Below are positions 48,601 through 58,326 of a stretch of 64,000 nucleotides of DNA, piece after piece (within the stretch, counting starts at the first letter, position 1; each line of letters opens with the position of its first letter). Source of the DNA: Gluconacetobacter asukensis (lineage in GTDB: Bacteria > Pseudomonadota > Alphaproteobacteria > Acetobacterales > Acetobacteraceae); the NCBI RefSeq assembly GCF_014174375.1, contig NZ_JABEQE010000007.1, positions 62,001 to 126,000 on the forward strand, in the 5' to 3' direction. The notes below the pieces were generated by a model that had not been told where the DNA came from, did not search any database, and worked only from the letters and a program-made list of their open reading frames with translations. Position numbers and translations under genes: made by a program.

Positions 48601-51270
48601 TCAGAATGTGGCATTCACGCGCCCGTAATAATATCCACCTGTGATGGGGACCTGTGACGAGCTGGCGTCATACACGGCGGTGCCGCCGCTATTGAGGATG
48701 TCTGGCAGCCGGCGCGGGCGCACATTGAAGACGTTATTCGCGCCAACCGCGAAGTGCCAGTGGCGGTCGAAGCGATAGCCGATTTCGAGATCCGTCAGCC
48801 AGCGCGGCGTGTTCTTGAACTGGCCGAAGCAGGAATTGGAGTAGCGTAGGGCTCCGCCGCTTGCGCAGGTGAGCGTGCCGTTCGTCCAGTCCTGATAGGT
48901 CATCATATCCGTCGTTTCGCCGTAGCGGGTCTGGCGCACGTTGATGTCCCATTTCCCGATCGTATAATACGCGTTCAGGATGATCTTGCTGCGCGGATAG
49001 GCGGTGGTGAGATAGCCGATGGTCTGGGCATTGAGCAGGGACGTACCATTCGCGGACGTGGCGGCATGATGCAGGCGCGTGCGGTTCAGGTCCAGCGCCA
49101 TGGAGAGCATCAGGTTGCCGTAACGGTGCAGGTGGAACGTGTAATCGGCCTTGATATCGAGGCCCTGGGTGCGTGTGCTGCCGATATTGGCGAAATAATA
49201 GGCCGAGACGTTCTGCGGATCGATATCGTTGACCGGGAGGGCGTAGCCCATCGCCTGGATCGCGTTGATCGCGGTCAGCCCCTTGGTCACGCCGCCCTGG
49301 CCGATACGGTTGCGGAGGTTGATCTGATAGACGTCCGCTTCGACATGGAAGCCATCAACCGGTTCGACGACCAGGCCGCCGCTGGCATTGACCGAATATT
49401 CCGGTTTCAGCGGCTGGGCGCCGAGAAGCGCGGCCGCGGCGGAGCTGACGGGGAGCAGGCCCGCCGCGCCTGTCGGGCTGACGCTCATGGTGCTGAAATG
49501 CTGTTCCGCCATCGTGGGGGCGCGGAAGCCCGTGCTGATGGTGCCGCGCACGGCGATCCGTTTCGTGATGTCGTAGCGGGTAGAGACCTTGCCGTTCTGG
49601 GTATTGCCGACATCGGTGTAATGCTCGAAACGTCCGGCGAAATCGAGATCCCAGTTCTTCAGGAGACGGAAATCGCCGTCGATATAGGCGGCCCAGATAT
49701 CACGGCTCCAGTTGCCGGCACTTTGCGGTGCGATGCCGACATAGCCCTGCGTGCCGCCGACTTCGTAGGAGGCGGGTTCGCCGGCCACGATTTCGTAGGT
49801 TTCCAGGCGATGTTCGCCGCCAAAGGCCAGGGTCATCGGCACGGTGTGGAAGATGTCGATATGCCGCCGGAAGTCCAGATTGTTGGTCCACTGGGCGTTG
49901 CGGTAGCTCTGGGTGTGTACCGTGGTTGGCGAATAGCCGCAGCCGGTGGTTGAGATGTTCGCGACGTTACCGTTGTTGCATCGGCTGCTCAGCAGGCCCG
50001 GATTGGCTGTGTGCTTGTTGCCGATATTGTCCTCATCCGCGCCATACTGGGTGCTGAGGTCCCAGTCGAACCCGAGGAAATCGTGGCCCTTGATGCCGAG
50101 CATGGCCGCATAGTCATTTTCCTCGATCGTTTCCAGAGGCGAGAAGCCGGCGGGGTAGAGCGTCGGCGCGATGGTCGGAATGCGGTAGTTCTGGATCGCT
50201 TCCGCATGACGGTGGCCGTAGGTGATCTGCCCGTAGAAATCGACTTTCTCGCCGATCGGCTTTCCGAAATCGATGCCCAGATTCTCCCGCGTTTCCTCCG
50301 GCGTGCTCATGATCTTGTTCGAGTCGAGGGGAAGTTTGAGCGGGTTGGCGACGATGCCATTATAATAGCCGCTGGTGGTGGCCCCTTGCGGCCAGTAGCC
50401 GAGAAGACGGTGGTCCTTGGTACCTTTCGGAACGAAATGGTCGGTGTGGTAGACCTGTCCGCTCAGATGCATGTAGCCGTCATTGCCGAGCTTGAACCCG
50501 CCGTCGGCGTTGACCTGATATTGCCAGCCGTCGCCGTTATAGGCGTTCGCGCCGGTCTGTGCCGAAACGTTCAGGCCGTGGCTGGTCTTCTTGGTGATGA
50601 TGTTGACCACGCCGGCAATGGCGTCCGAGCCGTACATGGCCGCCGCGCCATCTTCCAGTACCTCGATATGGTCGATCATGTTGGCGGGGATCATGTTCAG
50701 GTCGACGCCGGTTGCGCCGAAGCTCGGACCGGAGTTCTGGATGATGTTGGCCGTCACGTGGCGGCGTTTGCCATCCACCAGGACGAGAACCTGGTTGGGG
50801 TTGAGGCCACGCATGCGGATCGAGGAGGTAAGGGCTGCGGTGTCGCTGCCTTTGGCCTGGATGTTGATGGAGGCATAGGTGCGCGTCAGCGCGTCTGCCA
50901 GGTTCAATTGTCCTGAACGGGTCAGGGTGGCCGCGGTCACGACCGAGACCGGCGAGGTACTCTGGCGGGCGTGGCGGTTGCTGTCGTGGGTGCCGGTCAC
51001 GATCACGGCTTCGCCCGCATCGGGCGGTGCCTGATAGGGAGCGACGGGGGGCGCTACAGTGGGAATGGGAGCAGGGGGCACCCCGGCGGAAGCGGCGGGC
51101 GTGCTGGTCACTTTCCGGCTCTTCGTGGCAGGGCGATGGCCGGTTGTGGAGGCTGCGGACGTCGTGGCGGTCTGAGCGATCGCGCTGGCGACGTCGCACT
51201 GGATGGCAAGAATGGTAGCTGCGATCAGGCTTCGCCTTAGGGTCATAGAATTACTGTGCTCCCGCGCCAT
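48601..51270 (-). CDS. TonB-dependent outer-membrane receptor 2
   Basis: An 889-residue TonB receptor. A signal peptide (cleaved near A-I-A-Q) and a Thr/Pro/Ala-rich spacer precede a plug with S-I-R-M-R-G-L-N-P-N-Q-V-L-V-L-V-D-G-K-R-R-H and the D-A-I-A-G-V-V-N-I-I-T-K motif. The barrel ends A-T-F with the terminal Phe of outer-membrane proteins. An internal Met at 51246 is an alternative start; neither has a strong Shine-Dalgarno. It lies upstream of the DAO-like gene in the same direction and could import its substrate. The peptide or siderophore-like ligand is unknown. Confidence 0.93.
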   Translation of the reverse strand: MAREHSNSMTLRRSLIAATILAIQCDVASAIAQTATTSAASTTGHRPATKSRKVTSTPAASAGVPPAPIPTVAPPVAPYQAPPDAGEAVIVTGTHDSNRHARQSTSPVSVVTAATLTRSGQLNLADALTRTYASINIQAKGSDTAALTSSIRMRGLNPNQVLVLVDGKRRHVTANIIQNSGPSFGATGVDLNMIPANMIDHIEVLEDGAAAMYGSDAIAGVVNIITKKTSHGLNVSAQTGANAYNGDGWQYQVNADGGFKLGNDGYMHLSGQVYHTDHFVPKGTKDHRLLGYWPQGATTSGYYNGIVANPLKLPLDSNKIMSTPEETRENLGIDFGKPIGEKVDFYGQITYGHRHAEAIQNYRIPTIAPTLYPAGFSPLETIEENDYAAMLGIKGHDFLGFDWDLSTQYGADEDNIGNKHTANPGLLSSRCNNGNVANISTTGCGYSPTTVHTQSYRNAQWTNNLDFRRHIDIFHTVPMTLAFGGEHRLETYEIVAGEPASYEVGGTQGYVGIAPQSAGNWSRDIWAAYIDGDFRLLKNWDLDFAGRFEHYTDVGNTQNGKVSTRYDITKRIAVRGTISTGFRAPTMAEQHFSTMSVSPTGAAGLLPVSSAAAALLGAQPLKPEYSVNASGGLVVEPVDGFHVEADVYQINLRNRIGQGGVTKGLTAINAIQAMGYALPVNDIDPQNVSAYYFANIGSTRTQGLDIKADYTFHLHRYGNLMLSMALDLNRTRLHHAATSANGTSLLNAQTIGYLTTAYPRSKIILNAYYTIGKWDINVRQTRYGETTDMMTYQDWTNGTLTCASGGALRYSNSCFGQFKNTPRWLTDLEIGYRFDRHWHFAVGANNVFNVRPRRLPDILNSGGTAVYDASSSQVPITGGYYYGRVNATF

Positions 51271-51561
51271 CTGTTACGTGATCGAGATAACGTGAAGCGG
51301 ATCGCGATTTCGTTTCAATACAAAATCATGTTGCCTGCAACGAATTTGTTCTGCGCACAAACATTGTTGCATATATATCGCATGTGACACTTGTTGTTGT
51401 CATGTAGAAATAAAATGAAAGAAAAGACGTGTAATGTCACATTTAATGGTGCAGGGGAATCTGGGTTGTTTTGTTGTTTCTTGTATGAAAAAATAAAAGG
51501 TTTTTATCCTTGTTGGGGTGGGGTGCCGCCAGAGAGCCGTTTGAAATAACCGTTCAGTCTT
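51271..51561. promoter_or_regulatory. AT-rich intergenic region with TGTGACA/TGTCACA half-sites
   Basis: 291 bases, AT-rich, upstream of the leftward TonB receptor. TGTGACA at 51383-51389 and TGTCACA at 51435-51441 form widely spaced inverted half-sites; the first also faces a T-G-T-C-A-T at 51399-51404. These resemble CRP/FNR-family half-sites. A weak AAGG/CCTT hairpin with a T-rich tail at ~51490-51510 may end the CBS gene transcript. Function is inferred. Confidence 0.35.
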
Positions 51562-52020
51562 TCAATGTCCGACCGAGCCGTGATCGTTGCGCCAGACGTA
51601 ATCCTGCATCGCAGATGCCAGGCGCTCGGCCTCGTCCACACGGAATTTCACGATGTCGCCGATGCTCACGATCCCGACGACGGCACCGTTGTCGATAATG
51701 GGGAGATGACGTGCCCGGCAATCGGTCATCTTGCGCCCGACTTTCAGGATCTGTTCATCCAGCGTTGTCGTCGGCACGTTGCGGGTCATGATGTCGCGGG
51801 CCGTCAGATGGGCCACATCCATGCCGTGGCCGGCTAGCGCGGCGACGAGGTCGCGTTCCGATACCAGACCGCCGAGATGGGCGTGCTCGTCGAGCACGGG
51901 AACGGCACCGATCCGGTTCCGCGTCATCAGGCTGGCGATTTCGCGGATTGGTGTGTCTTCATGCACAGTGAAGAGATGGCGGTCCTTGTTTTCCAGGGCC
52001 TGGAGAACGGTAGCGGTCAT
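51562..52020 (-). CDS. Tandem CBS-domain protein
   Basis: A 152-residue protein of two CBS domains (T-R-N-R-I-G-A-V-P-V-L-D near 35-46; R-A-R-H-L-P-I-I-D-N-G-A-V-V-G-I-V-S-I-G-D-I-V near 102-124). CBS pairs bind adenosine nucleotides and regulate partner proteins. Stand-alone proteins of this kind are common in alphaproteobacteria. Good Shine-Dalgarno GGGAGAAG. It lies 113 bases beyond nuoN in the same direction, so it may be read with the nuo operon, though a separate promoter is possible. Target unknown. Confidence 0.9.
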   Translation of the reverse strand: MTATVLQALENKDRHLFTVHEDTPIREIASLMTRNRIGAVPVLDEHAHLGGLVSERDLVAALAGHGMDVAHLTARDIMTRNVPTTTLDEQILKVGRKMTDCRARHLPIIDNGAVVGIVSIGDIVKFRVDEAERLASAMQDYVWRNDHGSVGH

Positions 52021-52133
52021 GACGTCTTCTCCCTTTTTCGGATTATTGATGTGGCGTGTGCGTCGCGGACCTGTCCGTATCGCTCAGATGGGAACCGCGG
52101 TGGAAAAAGACAGGGTGTGGGTGCGGCATCCGC

Positions 52134-53594
52134 TTATTCCCTGTACAGGATGTCGTGAGGCGCAGCGGGGCGCAGGCTGGCCTGGCGCATGATGGGCGTA
52201 GGCTGCAGGAGCGAATGGGTCTGTCGGACGAGCGTTTCGGGAAAGAGTCCGGCCAGGACGGTAACGATGGCCAGGATGGCGATCAGGCCGGCATTTGCGG
52301 GTGTGCCGCGTGCCGCGCGGTGTTCTTCCGGGAGCGGTTCCATCATCGCGCGCACGACGTTCAGGTAATAATAGAGGCCGATGATGCTGCTTGCGACCAG
52401 CGCGACCAGCAGCACGATCCGGCGCGCCGACACGCCGGCGATGACGATATAGGTCTTGGCGAAAAATCCGATGGCTGGCGGAATGCCTGCCAATGAGATC
52501 AGCATGATGGCCATGGCGAGCGCCAAGGCGGGGCGACGGCGGAACATGCCGCGCCAACCGGCGATATCCGCAGGGACGGATGCCCCCCCGAGTGCTGCGA
52601 ACGCACCGGACGTCGCGGCGGCGTATGCCGCCAGGTAGACGGCGGCGCTGGCGAGGCCGAACGGCCCGGGAGACAGAAGGGCGAGCAGCAGGTAGCCGAC
52701 ATGCGCGATGGACGACCCGGCCAGCAGGCGCTTGAGATTGCTTTGCCCCAGCGCCAGCAGGTTTCCGCCGAACATGCTCAGTACGGCGACGATGGCGAGT
52801 TCGGTGCCGGCGGCGTCGGGGCGGAGCAGGTCGGCCCCTGCGAAATAGCGTGCGAGCGCCGCGAAGAGGGCGATCTTGGAGGTGACGGCGATAAAGGACG
52901 CGACCGGCGTGGGCGCGCCCTCCATGACGTCGGGGAGCCAGGTGTGGAAGGGCACGGCCGAGAGCTTGAAGAACAGCCCGGTCAGCACCAGCGCGGTTGC
53001 CGCCAGGGGAAGCGCCGGCCCTTCCTGCCCGTCCAGGGAAGGTGCTGCAAAGCGCAGGCTGCCGCTCTCGGCGTAGGACAGTGCGAGGCCGAACAGGAGG
53101 ATAGCCGATGAGAGGCCGGCCAGGATCAGATATTTGATCGCAGCTTCGTCGGCCGTGGGATGGGTGCGGTGCCAGGCGATCAGGCCCAGCAGCGACAGGC
53201 TCAGTGTCTCCAGCCCCAGGAAGAAGATCACCATGTCCGCGCTGCCGGCCATGACCAGCGCGCCGAGCGTGCCGAGCAGCAGCAGCAGGTAGAATTCGTC
53301 GGAAGACGTGCCGGTCTCCCGCCATGCCATGATCATGGTGGCGGCCGAGGATAGCAGGATGAGCGCGGCAATGTAGGTGAACCATCCGTCGGGCACGAAC
53401 AGCATGCCTGTCGGGTCGCCTGGCCAGGGGAGGAGAGGCCACCACAGGCTGGCGAAGGCCAGCAGCAGCGTTGCCAGTGCGATGAGGATGGCGCGCGCTT
53501 CGGACCGGCGCCACGCGATGCACAGCAGCAGAAGCGCGATGCCGCCGCCCAGGATTGGCAGCGAGGGTGGCAGGCCCGGAAGCAGGGCGGTCAT
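52134..53594 (-). CDS. nuoN: NADH-quinone oxidoreductase subunit N
   Basis: A 486-residue antiporter-like membrane subunit of complex I, about 14 helices, close to E. coli NuoN (485). The F-L-G-L-E-T-L-S-L-S-L-L-G-L segment with the helix 5 Glu, and the helix 7 Lys in L-F-F-K-L-S-A-V-P-F-H-T-W-L-P-D-V, are the proton-channel residues. Start ATG overlaps the nuoM stop (ATGA). Last gene of the leftward nuo operon. Confidence 0.95.
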   Translation of the reverse strand: MTALLPGLPPSLPILGGGIALLLLCIAWRRSEARAILIALATLLLAFASLWWPLLPWPGDPTGMLFVPDGWFTYIAALILLSSAATMIMAWRETGTSSDEFYLLLLLGTLGALVMAGSADMVIFFLGLETLSLSLLGLIAWHRTHPTADEAAIKYLILAGLSSAILLFGLALSYAESGSLRFAAPSLDGQEGPALPLAATALVLTGLFFKLSAVPFHTWLPDVMEGAPTPVASFIAVTSKIALFAALARYFAGADLLRPDAAGTELAIVAVLSMFGGNLLALGQSNLKRLLAGSSIAHVGYLLLALLSPGPFGLASAAVYLAAYAAATSGAFAALGGASVPADIAGWRGMFRRRPALALAMAIMLISLAGIPPAIGFFAKTYIVIAGVSARRIVLLVALVASSIIGLYYYLNVVRAMMEPLPEEHRAARGTPANAGLIAILAIVTVLAGLFPETLVRQTHSLLQPTPIMRQASLRPAAPHDILYRE

Positions 53595-55093
53595 GGGCGG
53601 GGGACCTCCGTCTGTGGCGCGGCGTGGGCGGGCGCCGGCAGTGACAGGTCCAGGACCGGTTGGGGATAGGTGCCCAGCACCAGCAGAAGGGCCATGGTGA
53701 GGCCCAGAACCGTCATTTGACGGGGGCCGAAATCCGCCGGCGGTGGCGCGTGAGTTGCCCCCTGGCCTGCGTGAGGCGGGCCCACGAAGGCGCGGCCGAC
53801 CATGGTGAGGGAATAGACCGCCGAGAGTACCAGCCCGGCGGTGCCGAGGATCGCCATCGGCGGGCTGACGCGCCAGGTGGCGAGCAGGGTCAGGAACTCG
53901 CCGACGAAATTGCCCATGCCCGGCAGGCCGAGCGACGCGATGGCAAAGAACAGGCCGACGGAGGAGAGATGCGGCAGGGCCTGCCACAGGCCGCCCATGC
54001 GCCGCATGTCGCGCGTGTGCAGCCGGTCCTGCAGCGAGCCGGCGATGACGAACAGGGCGCCGGTGCTCAGCCCGTGGGCTACCATCTGCACCACCGCGCC
54101 GCGCATGCCCATGGGCGAGCCTGAGAAGATGCCCAGCAGCACGAAGCCCAGATGGCTTACACTGCTGTAGGCGATCAGGCGTTTTATGTCGTCCTGTGCC
54201 AGTGACAGCCACGCGCCGTACAGGATGCCGGCCACGCCCAGCGCCAGGGCCATCGGCGCGAACCGGGCCGCGGCCTCGGGGAACAGCAGGACGACGAAGC
54301 GGATCAGCCCGTAGCCGCCGGTTTTCAGCAGGATGCCTGCCAGCAGCACGCTGCCGGCGGTGGGGGCCTGGGTATGGGTATCGGGCAGCCAGACATGCAG
54401 CGGCACCACCGGCAGCTTGACGGCGAACGCAATGAAGAAGCCCAGCATCAGCACCATGGCGGCCGTTGGCATCAGGGGGGTGTCGGCCAGGGCGAAATAA
54501 TCGAAGGTGAGGATGCCCGTGGCATGCTGGTGCAGGATGACGAGGCCCAGGATGGCGACCAGCATCAGCAGGCCGCTGCCCTGCGTGAACAGGAAGAACT
54601 TGATGGCGGCGCGACGCCGGTCCTCATGCCCCCATTGCAGGATCAGCACGTACATCGGCACCAGCATCAGTTCCCAGAAGAAGAAGAACAGGAAGAGGTC
54701 GGTGGCCAGGAAGACGCCGTTGATGCCGGCGATCGTCGCGAGAAGCAGCAGGTGGAAGAGGCCCGGCCGCTCACCGACGTCGCGTGCCGACAGGATCACG
54801 CAGGGAAAGGATAGGAGAGTCGTCAGCCACAGCATCACGAGGCTCAACCCGTCCATGTCCATGCGCGCGGCGATGCCCAGCGCAGGAATCCAAGGCACGG
54901 AGAAATGGGCGAGCCATGGGCCGTGGCCCCACCCGGCCGTACAGGTGATGAAGAGCAGCAGCAGCGCCTGCAACAGGATGGTTGTGATCGCAACCCACCA
55001 AGACAGGGACGATGCCTGTCTGTCCCGGTCGGATAGCCACGCGGCGAGACCACCGGCTGCCGGCAGCAGGATGAGGGCGGGTAGCGCGATCAT
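53591..55093 (-). CDS. nuoM: NADH-quinone oxidoreductase subunit M
   Basis: A 500-residue proton-pumping antiporter-like subunit. F-F-F-W-E-L-M-L-V-P-M-Y carries the key helix 5 Glu and A-V-K-L-P-V-V-P-L-H-V-W-L-P-D-T-H the helix 7 Lys. ATGA overlaps link it to nuoL before and nuoN after. Length is close to E. coli NuoM (509). Confidence 0.95.
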   Translation of the reverse strand: MIALPALILLPAAGGLAAWLSDRDRQASSLSWWVAITTILLQALLLLFITCTAGWGHGPWLAHFSVPWIPALGIAARMDMDGLSLVMLWLTTLLSFPCVILSARDVGERPGLFHLLLLATIAGINGVFLATDLFLFFFFWELMLVPMYVLILQWGHEDRRRAAIKFFLFTQGSGLLMLVAILGLVILHQHATGILTFDYFALADTPLMPTAAMVLMLGFFIAFAVKLPVVPLHVWLPDTHTQAPTAGSVLLAGILLKTGGYGLIRFVVLLFPEAAARFAPMALALGVAGILYGAWLSLAQDDIKRLIAYSSVSHLGFVLLGIFSGSPMGMRGAVVQMVAHGLSTGALFVIAGSLQDRLHTRDMRRMGGLWQALPHLSSVGLFFAIASLGLPGMGNFVGEFLTLLATWRVSPPMAILGTAGLVLSAVYSLTMVGRAFVGPPHAGQGATHAPPPADFGPRQMTVLGLTMALLLVLGTYPQPVLDLSLPAPAHAAPQTEVPRP

Positions 55094-56940
55094 GCCCGGA
55101 TGCCCAGGCACAGGGCCACGACCGTGCCCGCCGCGATCCAGCCGGCATAGCGGCGGACCTGCCCGCTTTGCATGTGGCTGAGCATCCGGCCGCCGGTGCG
55201 AGCGGTCGCCGCCGTGGCGTCGGACAAGCGGTCGCATATATCGCTCTGGTTCAGTCGGCCGAGCGTGATGAACGGGCGTACGAACAGCATGTCATAGAGC
55301 GTGTCGAATCCCCAGCCGGTGCGTGCCAGGCGGGCGATTGCGTCCTCCGGCGTCGTTCGTGCCTGCGTGCGGGGGCGCCACAATAGCCATGCCACGCCGA
55401 CACCGGTTAGCGGCACCAGCGAGCCCGCCCACAGCAGCCAGGATGGGCCCTCGGCCATCGGTGTGCCGAACAGGGGTGACAGGAGGTGCGACAGTAGATG
55501 CACTGGGGCGATGGTGTCGGGCATTTCCATCCATCCGCCCGCCAGTGCGAGAATAGCGAGGCAGGCGAGGGGAATGGCCATCGTTGCGCCGGTGTGGCCC
55601 TTGGGTTCCGTGTGCCGGGTTCCGAAAAACACGATGAAAACGCAGCGGAAGATATAGATCGCTGTTGCGAAGGCGCCGAGCAGGGCGCCGGCCCAGAGCA
55701 GGGGATTGGCGTGCCACGCGCCCTGGAGAATCATCTCCTTGCTGTAGAAGCCGGCCGTCAGCAGCGGCAGGCCGGCCAGTGCCGCAGCACCCGCCAGGAA
55801 GGCGGCGAACACGCCCGGCATGGCGGGTGCCAGTCCGCCCATCTGGTAGATATCCTGCCGGTGATGGACGCGCAGGATGATTGCGCCGGCCGCCATGAAC
55901 AGCAGGGCCTTGAAGAAGGCGTGCGTGACCAGATGGAAGATCGCTGCCTGCCAGGCGCCGGAGCCGAGGGCCAGGAACATGTAGCCGATCTGGCTCATGG
56001 TCGAGTAGGCGAGGATGCGCTTGATGTCGGTCTGTACCAGGGCGCTGCCGGCGGCCAGCAGCAATGTGACCAATCCGACCAACGCGACGGCCGTCATCGC
56101 GGCGGGGACCGCCATGAACAGGGGGTGCAGGCGTGCGATCAGATAAACGCCTGCGGTGACCATGGTCGCGGCATGGATCAGGGCGGAGACCGGCGTCGGA
56201 CCGGCCATGGCGTCGGGCAGCCAGGTCTGGAGCGGCACCTGCGCGGATTTGGCGACGGCGCCCCCCAGCAGCAGGAAAGCGGCCGTTGTCGGCAGCAGCT
56301 GGGCCGGGCCGGTGGCCACGATATGCAGCAGGGCCGCGATATCCAGCGTGCCGGCCTGGGTGGCCAGCAGCAGCAGGCCGCAGAGCATCGCCGCGTCGCC
56401 GATGCGGGTGACGATGAAGGCCTTGCGCGCGGCGGCGACGTTGGCAGCGTCGGTATGCCAGAATCCGATCAGGAGATAGGAGCAGATCCCCACGCCTTCC
56501 CAGCCGATATACAGGCTCAGCAGGTCTGATGAGAAGACCAGGACCAGCATCGCCGCGACGAACAGGGTCATGCAGCCGAAGAAGCGGGCGATGTCGGGGT
56601 CGTCGTGCATATAGCCGCCTGCGTAGAGAAGGATCAGGAAACCGACGCCGGTGACGACCAGCATCATGACCAGCGAGAGCGGGTCGAGGGCGAATGCGAT
56701 CCGGGTACTGAAGCCTTCGACCTGCATCCACGACCAGAGCGTCACATGCAGGGCGCCGGTGGGCGGGGGAGCTGCCAGGAAACCGGCAGCGAGCCGGCCG
56801 GCCAGCAGGGCCGAGAGCCCGACCGATCCGGCACCGATCACACAGGAGGGGCGCGCAGGCATGCGGCCGGTCGAAACGAACAGGATTCCCGCGGCGAGAA
56901 GGGGGCAGAAGACGATCAACGGCAGGAGCAGAGCGTCCAT
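55090..56940 (-). CDS. nuoL: NADH-quinone oxidoreductase subunit L
   Basis: A 616-residue distal antiporter-like subunit (E. coli NuoL is 613). Y-I-G-W-E-G-V-G carries the helix 5 Glu; A-K-S-A-Q-V-P-L-Q-T-W-L-P-D-A-M-A-G-P-T the helix 7 Lys. The C-terminal long lateral helix and final transmembrane helix are present. It begins 4 bases after nuoK and its stop overlaps the nuoM start. Confidence 0.95.
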   Translation of the reverse strand: MDALLLPLIVFCPLLAAGILFVSTGRMPARPSCVIGAGSVGLSALLAGRLAAGFLAAPPPTGALHVTLWSWMQVEGFSTRIAFALDPLSLVMMLVVTGVGFLILLYAGGYMHDDPDIARFFGCMTLFVAAMLVLVFSSDLLSLYIGWEGVGICSYLLIGFWHTDAANVAAARKAFIVTRIGDAAMLCGLLLLATQAGTLDIAALLHIVATGPAQLLPTTAAFLLLGGAVAKSAQVPLQTWLPDAMAGPTPVSALIHAATMVTAGVYLIARLHPLFMAVPAAMTAVALVGLVTLLLAAGSALVQTDIKRILAYSTMSQIGYMFLALGSGAWQAAIFHLVTHAFFKALLFMAAGAIILRVHHRQDIYQMGGLAPAMPGVFAAFLAGAAALAGLPLLTAGFYSKEMILQGAWHANPLLWAGALLGAFATAIYIFRCVFIVFFGTRHTEPKGHTGATMAIPLACLAILALAGGWMEMPDTIAPVHLLSHLLSPLFGTPMAEGPSWLLWAGSLVPLTGVGVAWLLWRPRTQARTTPEDAIARLARTGWGFDTLYDMLFVRPFITLGRLNQSDICDRLSDATAATARTGGRMLSHMQSGQVRRYAGWIAAGTVVALCLGIRA

Positions 56941-56944
56941 TTCG

Positions 56945-57256
56945 CTATCCCTTCAGTCGGTTGCCGGTATCGGCGTCCAGCGTCGGGCGGCCGGCGGCAT
57001 GCAGGCGCAGGATGATGGCCAGCCCGACGGCGGCCTCGGCGGCGGCGAGCGACAGGATCATCAGGAACATCACCTGCCCCTGTGCCGCGTGCCAGCGCGC
57101 GCCGGCGGCGATGAAGGCGAGTGCCGCCGCGTTCAGCATGATCTCGATGGACATCAGCATCAGCAGCAGGTTGCGCCGGGCCAGAACGCCCAGCAGGCCG
57201 GTTGCGAACAGGATGGTCGCCAGCAGCAGCGCCTGGGTGGGAGAGGCTGCGTTCAT
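56945..57256 (-). CDS. nuoK: NADH-quinone oxidoreductase subunit K
   Basis: A 103-residue three-helix membrane subunit. The conserved M-S-I-E-I-M-L-N-A segment in helix 2 holds a proton-path Glu. One base separates it from nuoJ. Standard length for the family. Confidence 0.95.
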   Translation of the reverse strand: MNAASPTQALLLATILFATGLLGVLARRNLLLMLMSIEIMLNAAALAFIAAGARWHAAQGQVMFLMILSLAAAEAAVGLAIILRLHAAGRPTLDADTGNRLKG

Positions 57257-57257
57257 C

Positions 57258-57785
57258 TCACGCCTCTCCTGTCGCGGCGCCGGTGCCGCGAATGTTGCGG
57301 CCGATGTGAAAGGCGCTGACGAGGCCGGCCAGAAGCAGGAAGGAGGCCAGCTCCACGCTCAGCACGTAGGGGCCGTAGAGCATGATGCCGACGGCTTGCG
57401 GCCCGATCGAAACCAGGGTGTCGGGGGCTGCCGTGGGCGGCATGGCGCGCAGCGTGATACAGAGTGCAGCCAGCAGGAGGCACGAGAGGATGGCAGGGCC
57501 AATCCAGATTCCCGGTGCCATCCAGTGCCGTTCCCGGTCGCGGTCGGTCCGGCCCAGATTGAGCATCATCACCACGAAGACGAACAGCACCATGACGGCG
57601 CCCGCATAGATGATGATTTCCAGCATCGCGGCGAACGGTGCGCCCAGCGCCTGGAACACGCCGGCGAGCGACAGCAGGAGCACGACGAGATACAGCAACG
57701 CGTGCACCGGAACGGCGCGCGTCACGACCATGAGGGCGGCGCAGGCGGCGACCAGCGAGAAGAGGATGAAGGGGAGGTCCGACAT
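57258..57785 (-). CDS. nuoJ: NADH-quinone oxidoreductase subunit J
   Basis: A 175-residue membrane subunit of about five helices, slightly shorter than E. coli NuoJ (184) and clearly shorter than the typical alphaproteobacterial form. The I-I-Y-A-G-A-V-M-V-L-F-V-F-V-V-M-M-L motif is the pi-bulge helix that couples quinone chemistry to pumping. Longer upstream frames belong to nuoI in another phase. Confidence 0.93.
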   Translation of the reverse strand: MSDLPFILFSLVAACAALMVVTRAVPVHALLYLVVLLLSLAGVFQALGAPFAAMLEIIIYAGAVMVLFVFVVMMLNLGRTDRDRERHWMAPGIWIGPAILSCLLLAALCITLRAMPPTAAPDTLVSIGPQAVGIMLYGPYVLSVELASFLLLAGLVSAFHIGRNIRGTGAATGEA

Positions 57786-57799
57786 GGTGCCTCTCCCGG

Positions 57800-58312
57800 C
57801 TATGGCAGCAGGGTGTGGATGTCGACGGGCGGTGCCTCGCGTTCGGCCTCGCCCTTGTCCTTGCCGGGAATTTTCACGCCGGCGACGCGGAAGAAGCTGT
57901 AGTCGGGATATTTTCCGGTGCCGCTGATCAGCAGATCTTCCTTTTCGTAGACCAGGTTCGGCCGCAGATATTCGCTCATCTCGAAATCGGGGATGAGCTG
58001 GATGGCGTAGGTCGGGCAGGCTTCCTCGCACATGCCGCAGAAGATGCAGCGGGAGAAGTTGATCCGGAAATAGTCGGGATACCATCTGCCGTCCTGCTCG
58101 GCCTTTTGCAGGCTGATGCAGTCCACCGGGCAGGCCACGGCGCACAGATTGCAGGCCACGCACCGTTCCATGCCGTCCGGATCGCGCGAGAGGATGATGC
58201 GGCCGCGATAGCGCGGCGGCAGGGGGGGCTTATGCTCGGGATAGCCCACCGTCACGCGGCGGTGGCCCATATGCAGGAAGGTCAGCCAGAGGGTGCGCAG
58301 GATTCCGAACAT
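57800..58312 (-). CDS. nuoI: NADH-quinone oxidoreductase subunit I
   Basis: A 170-residue ferredoxin-like subunit binding the two [4Fe-4S] clusters N6a and N6b through [12 protein letters not shown] and [12 protein letters not shown]. It sits at the junction of the peripheral and membrane arms. 14 bases separate it from both nuoH and nuoJ. Confidence 0.95.
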   Translation of the reverse strand: MFGILRTLWLTFLHMGHRRVTVGYPEHKPPLPPRYRGRIILSRDPDGMERCVACNLCAVACPVDCISLQKAEQDGRWYPDYFRINFSRCIFCGMCEEACPTYAIQLIPDFEMSEYLRPNLVYEKEDLLISGTGKYPDYSFFRVAGVKIPGKDKGEAEREAPPVDIHTLLP

Positions 58313-58326
58313 GGCATGGTCTTCCT

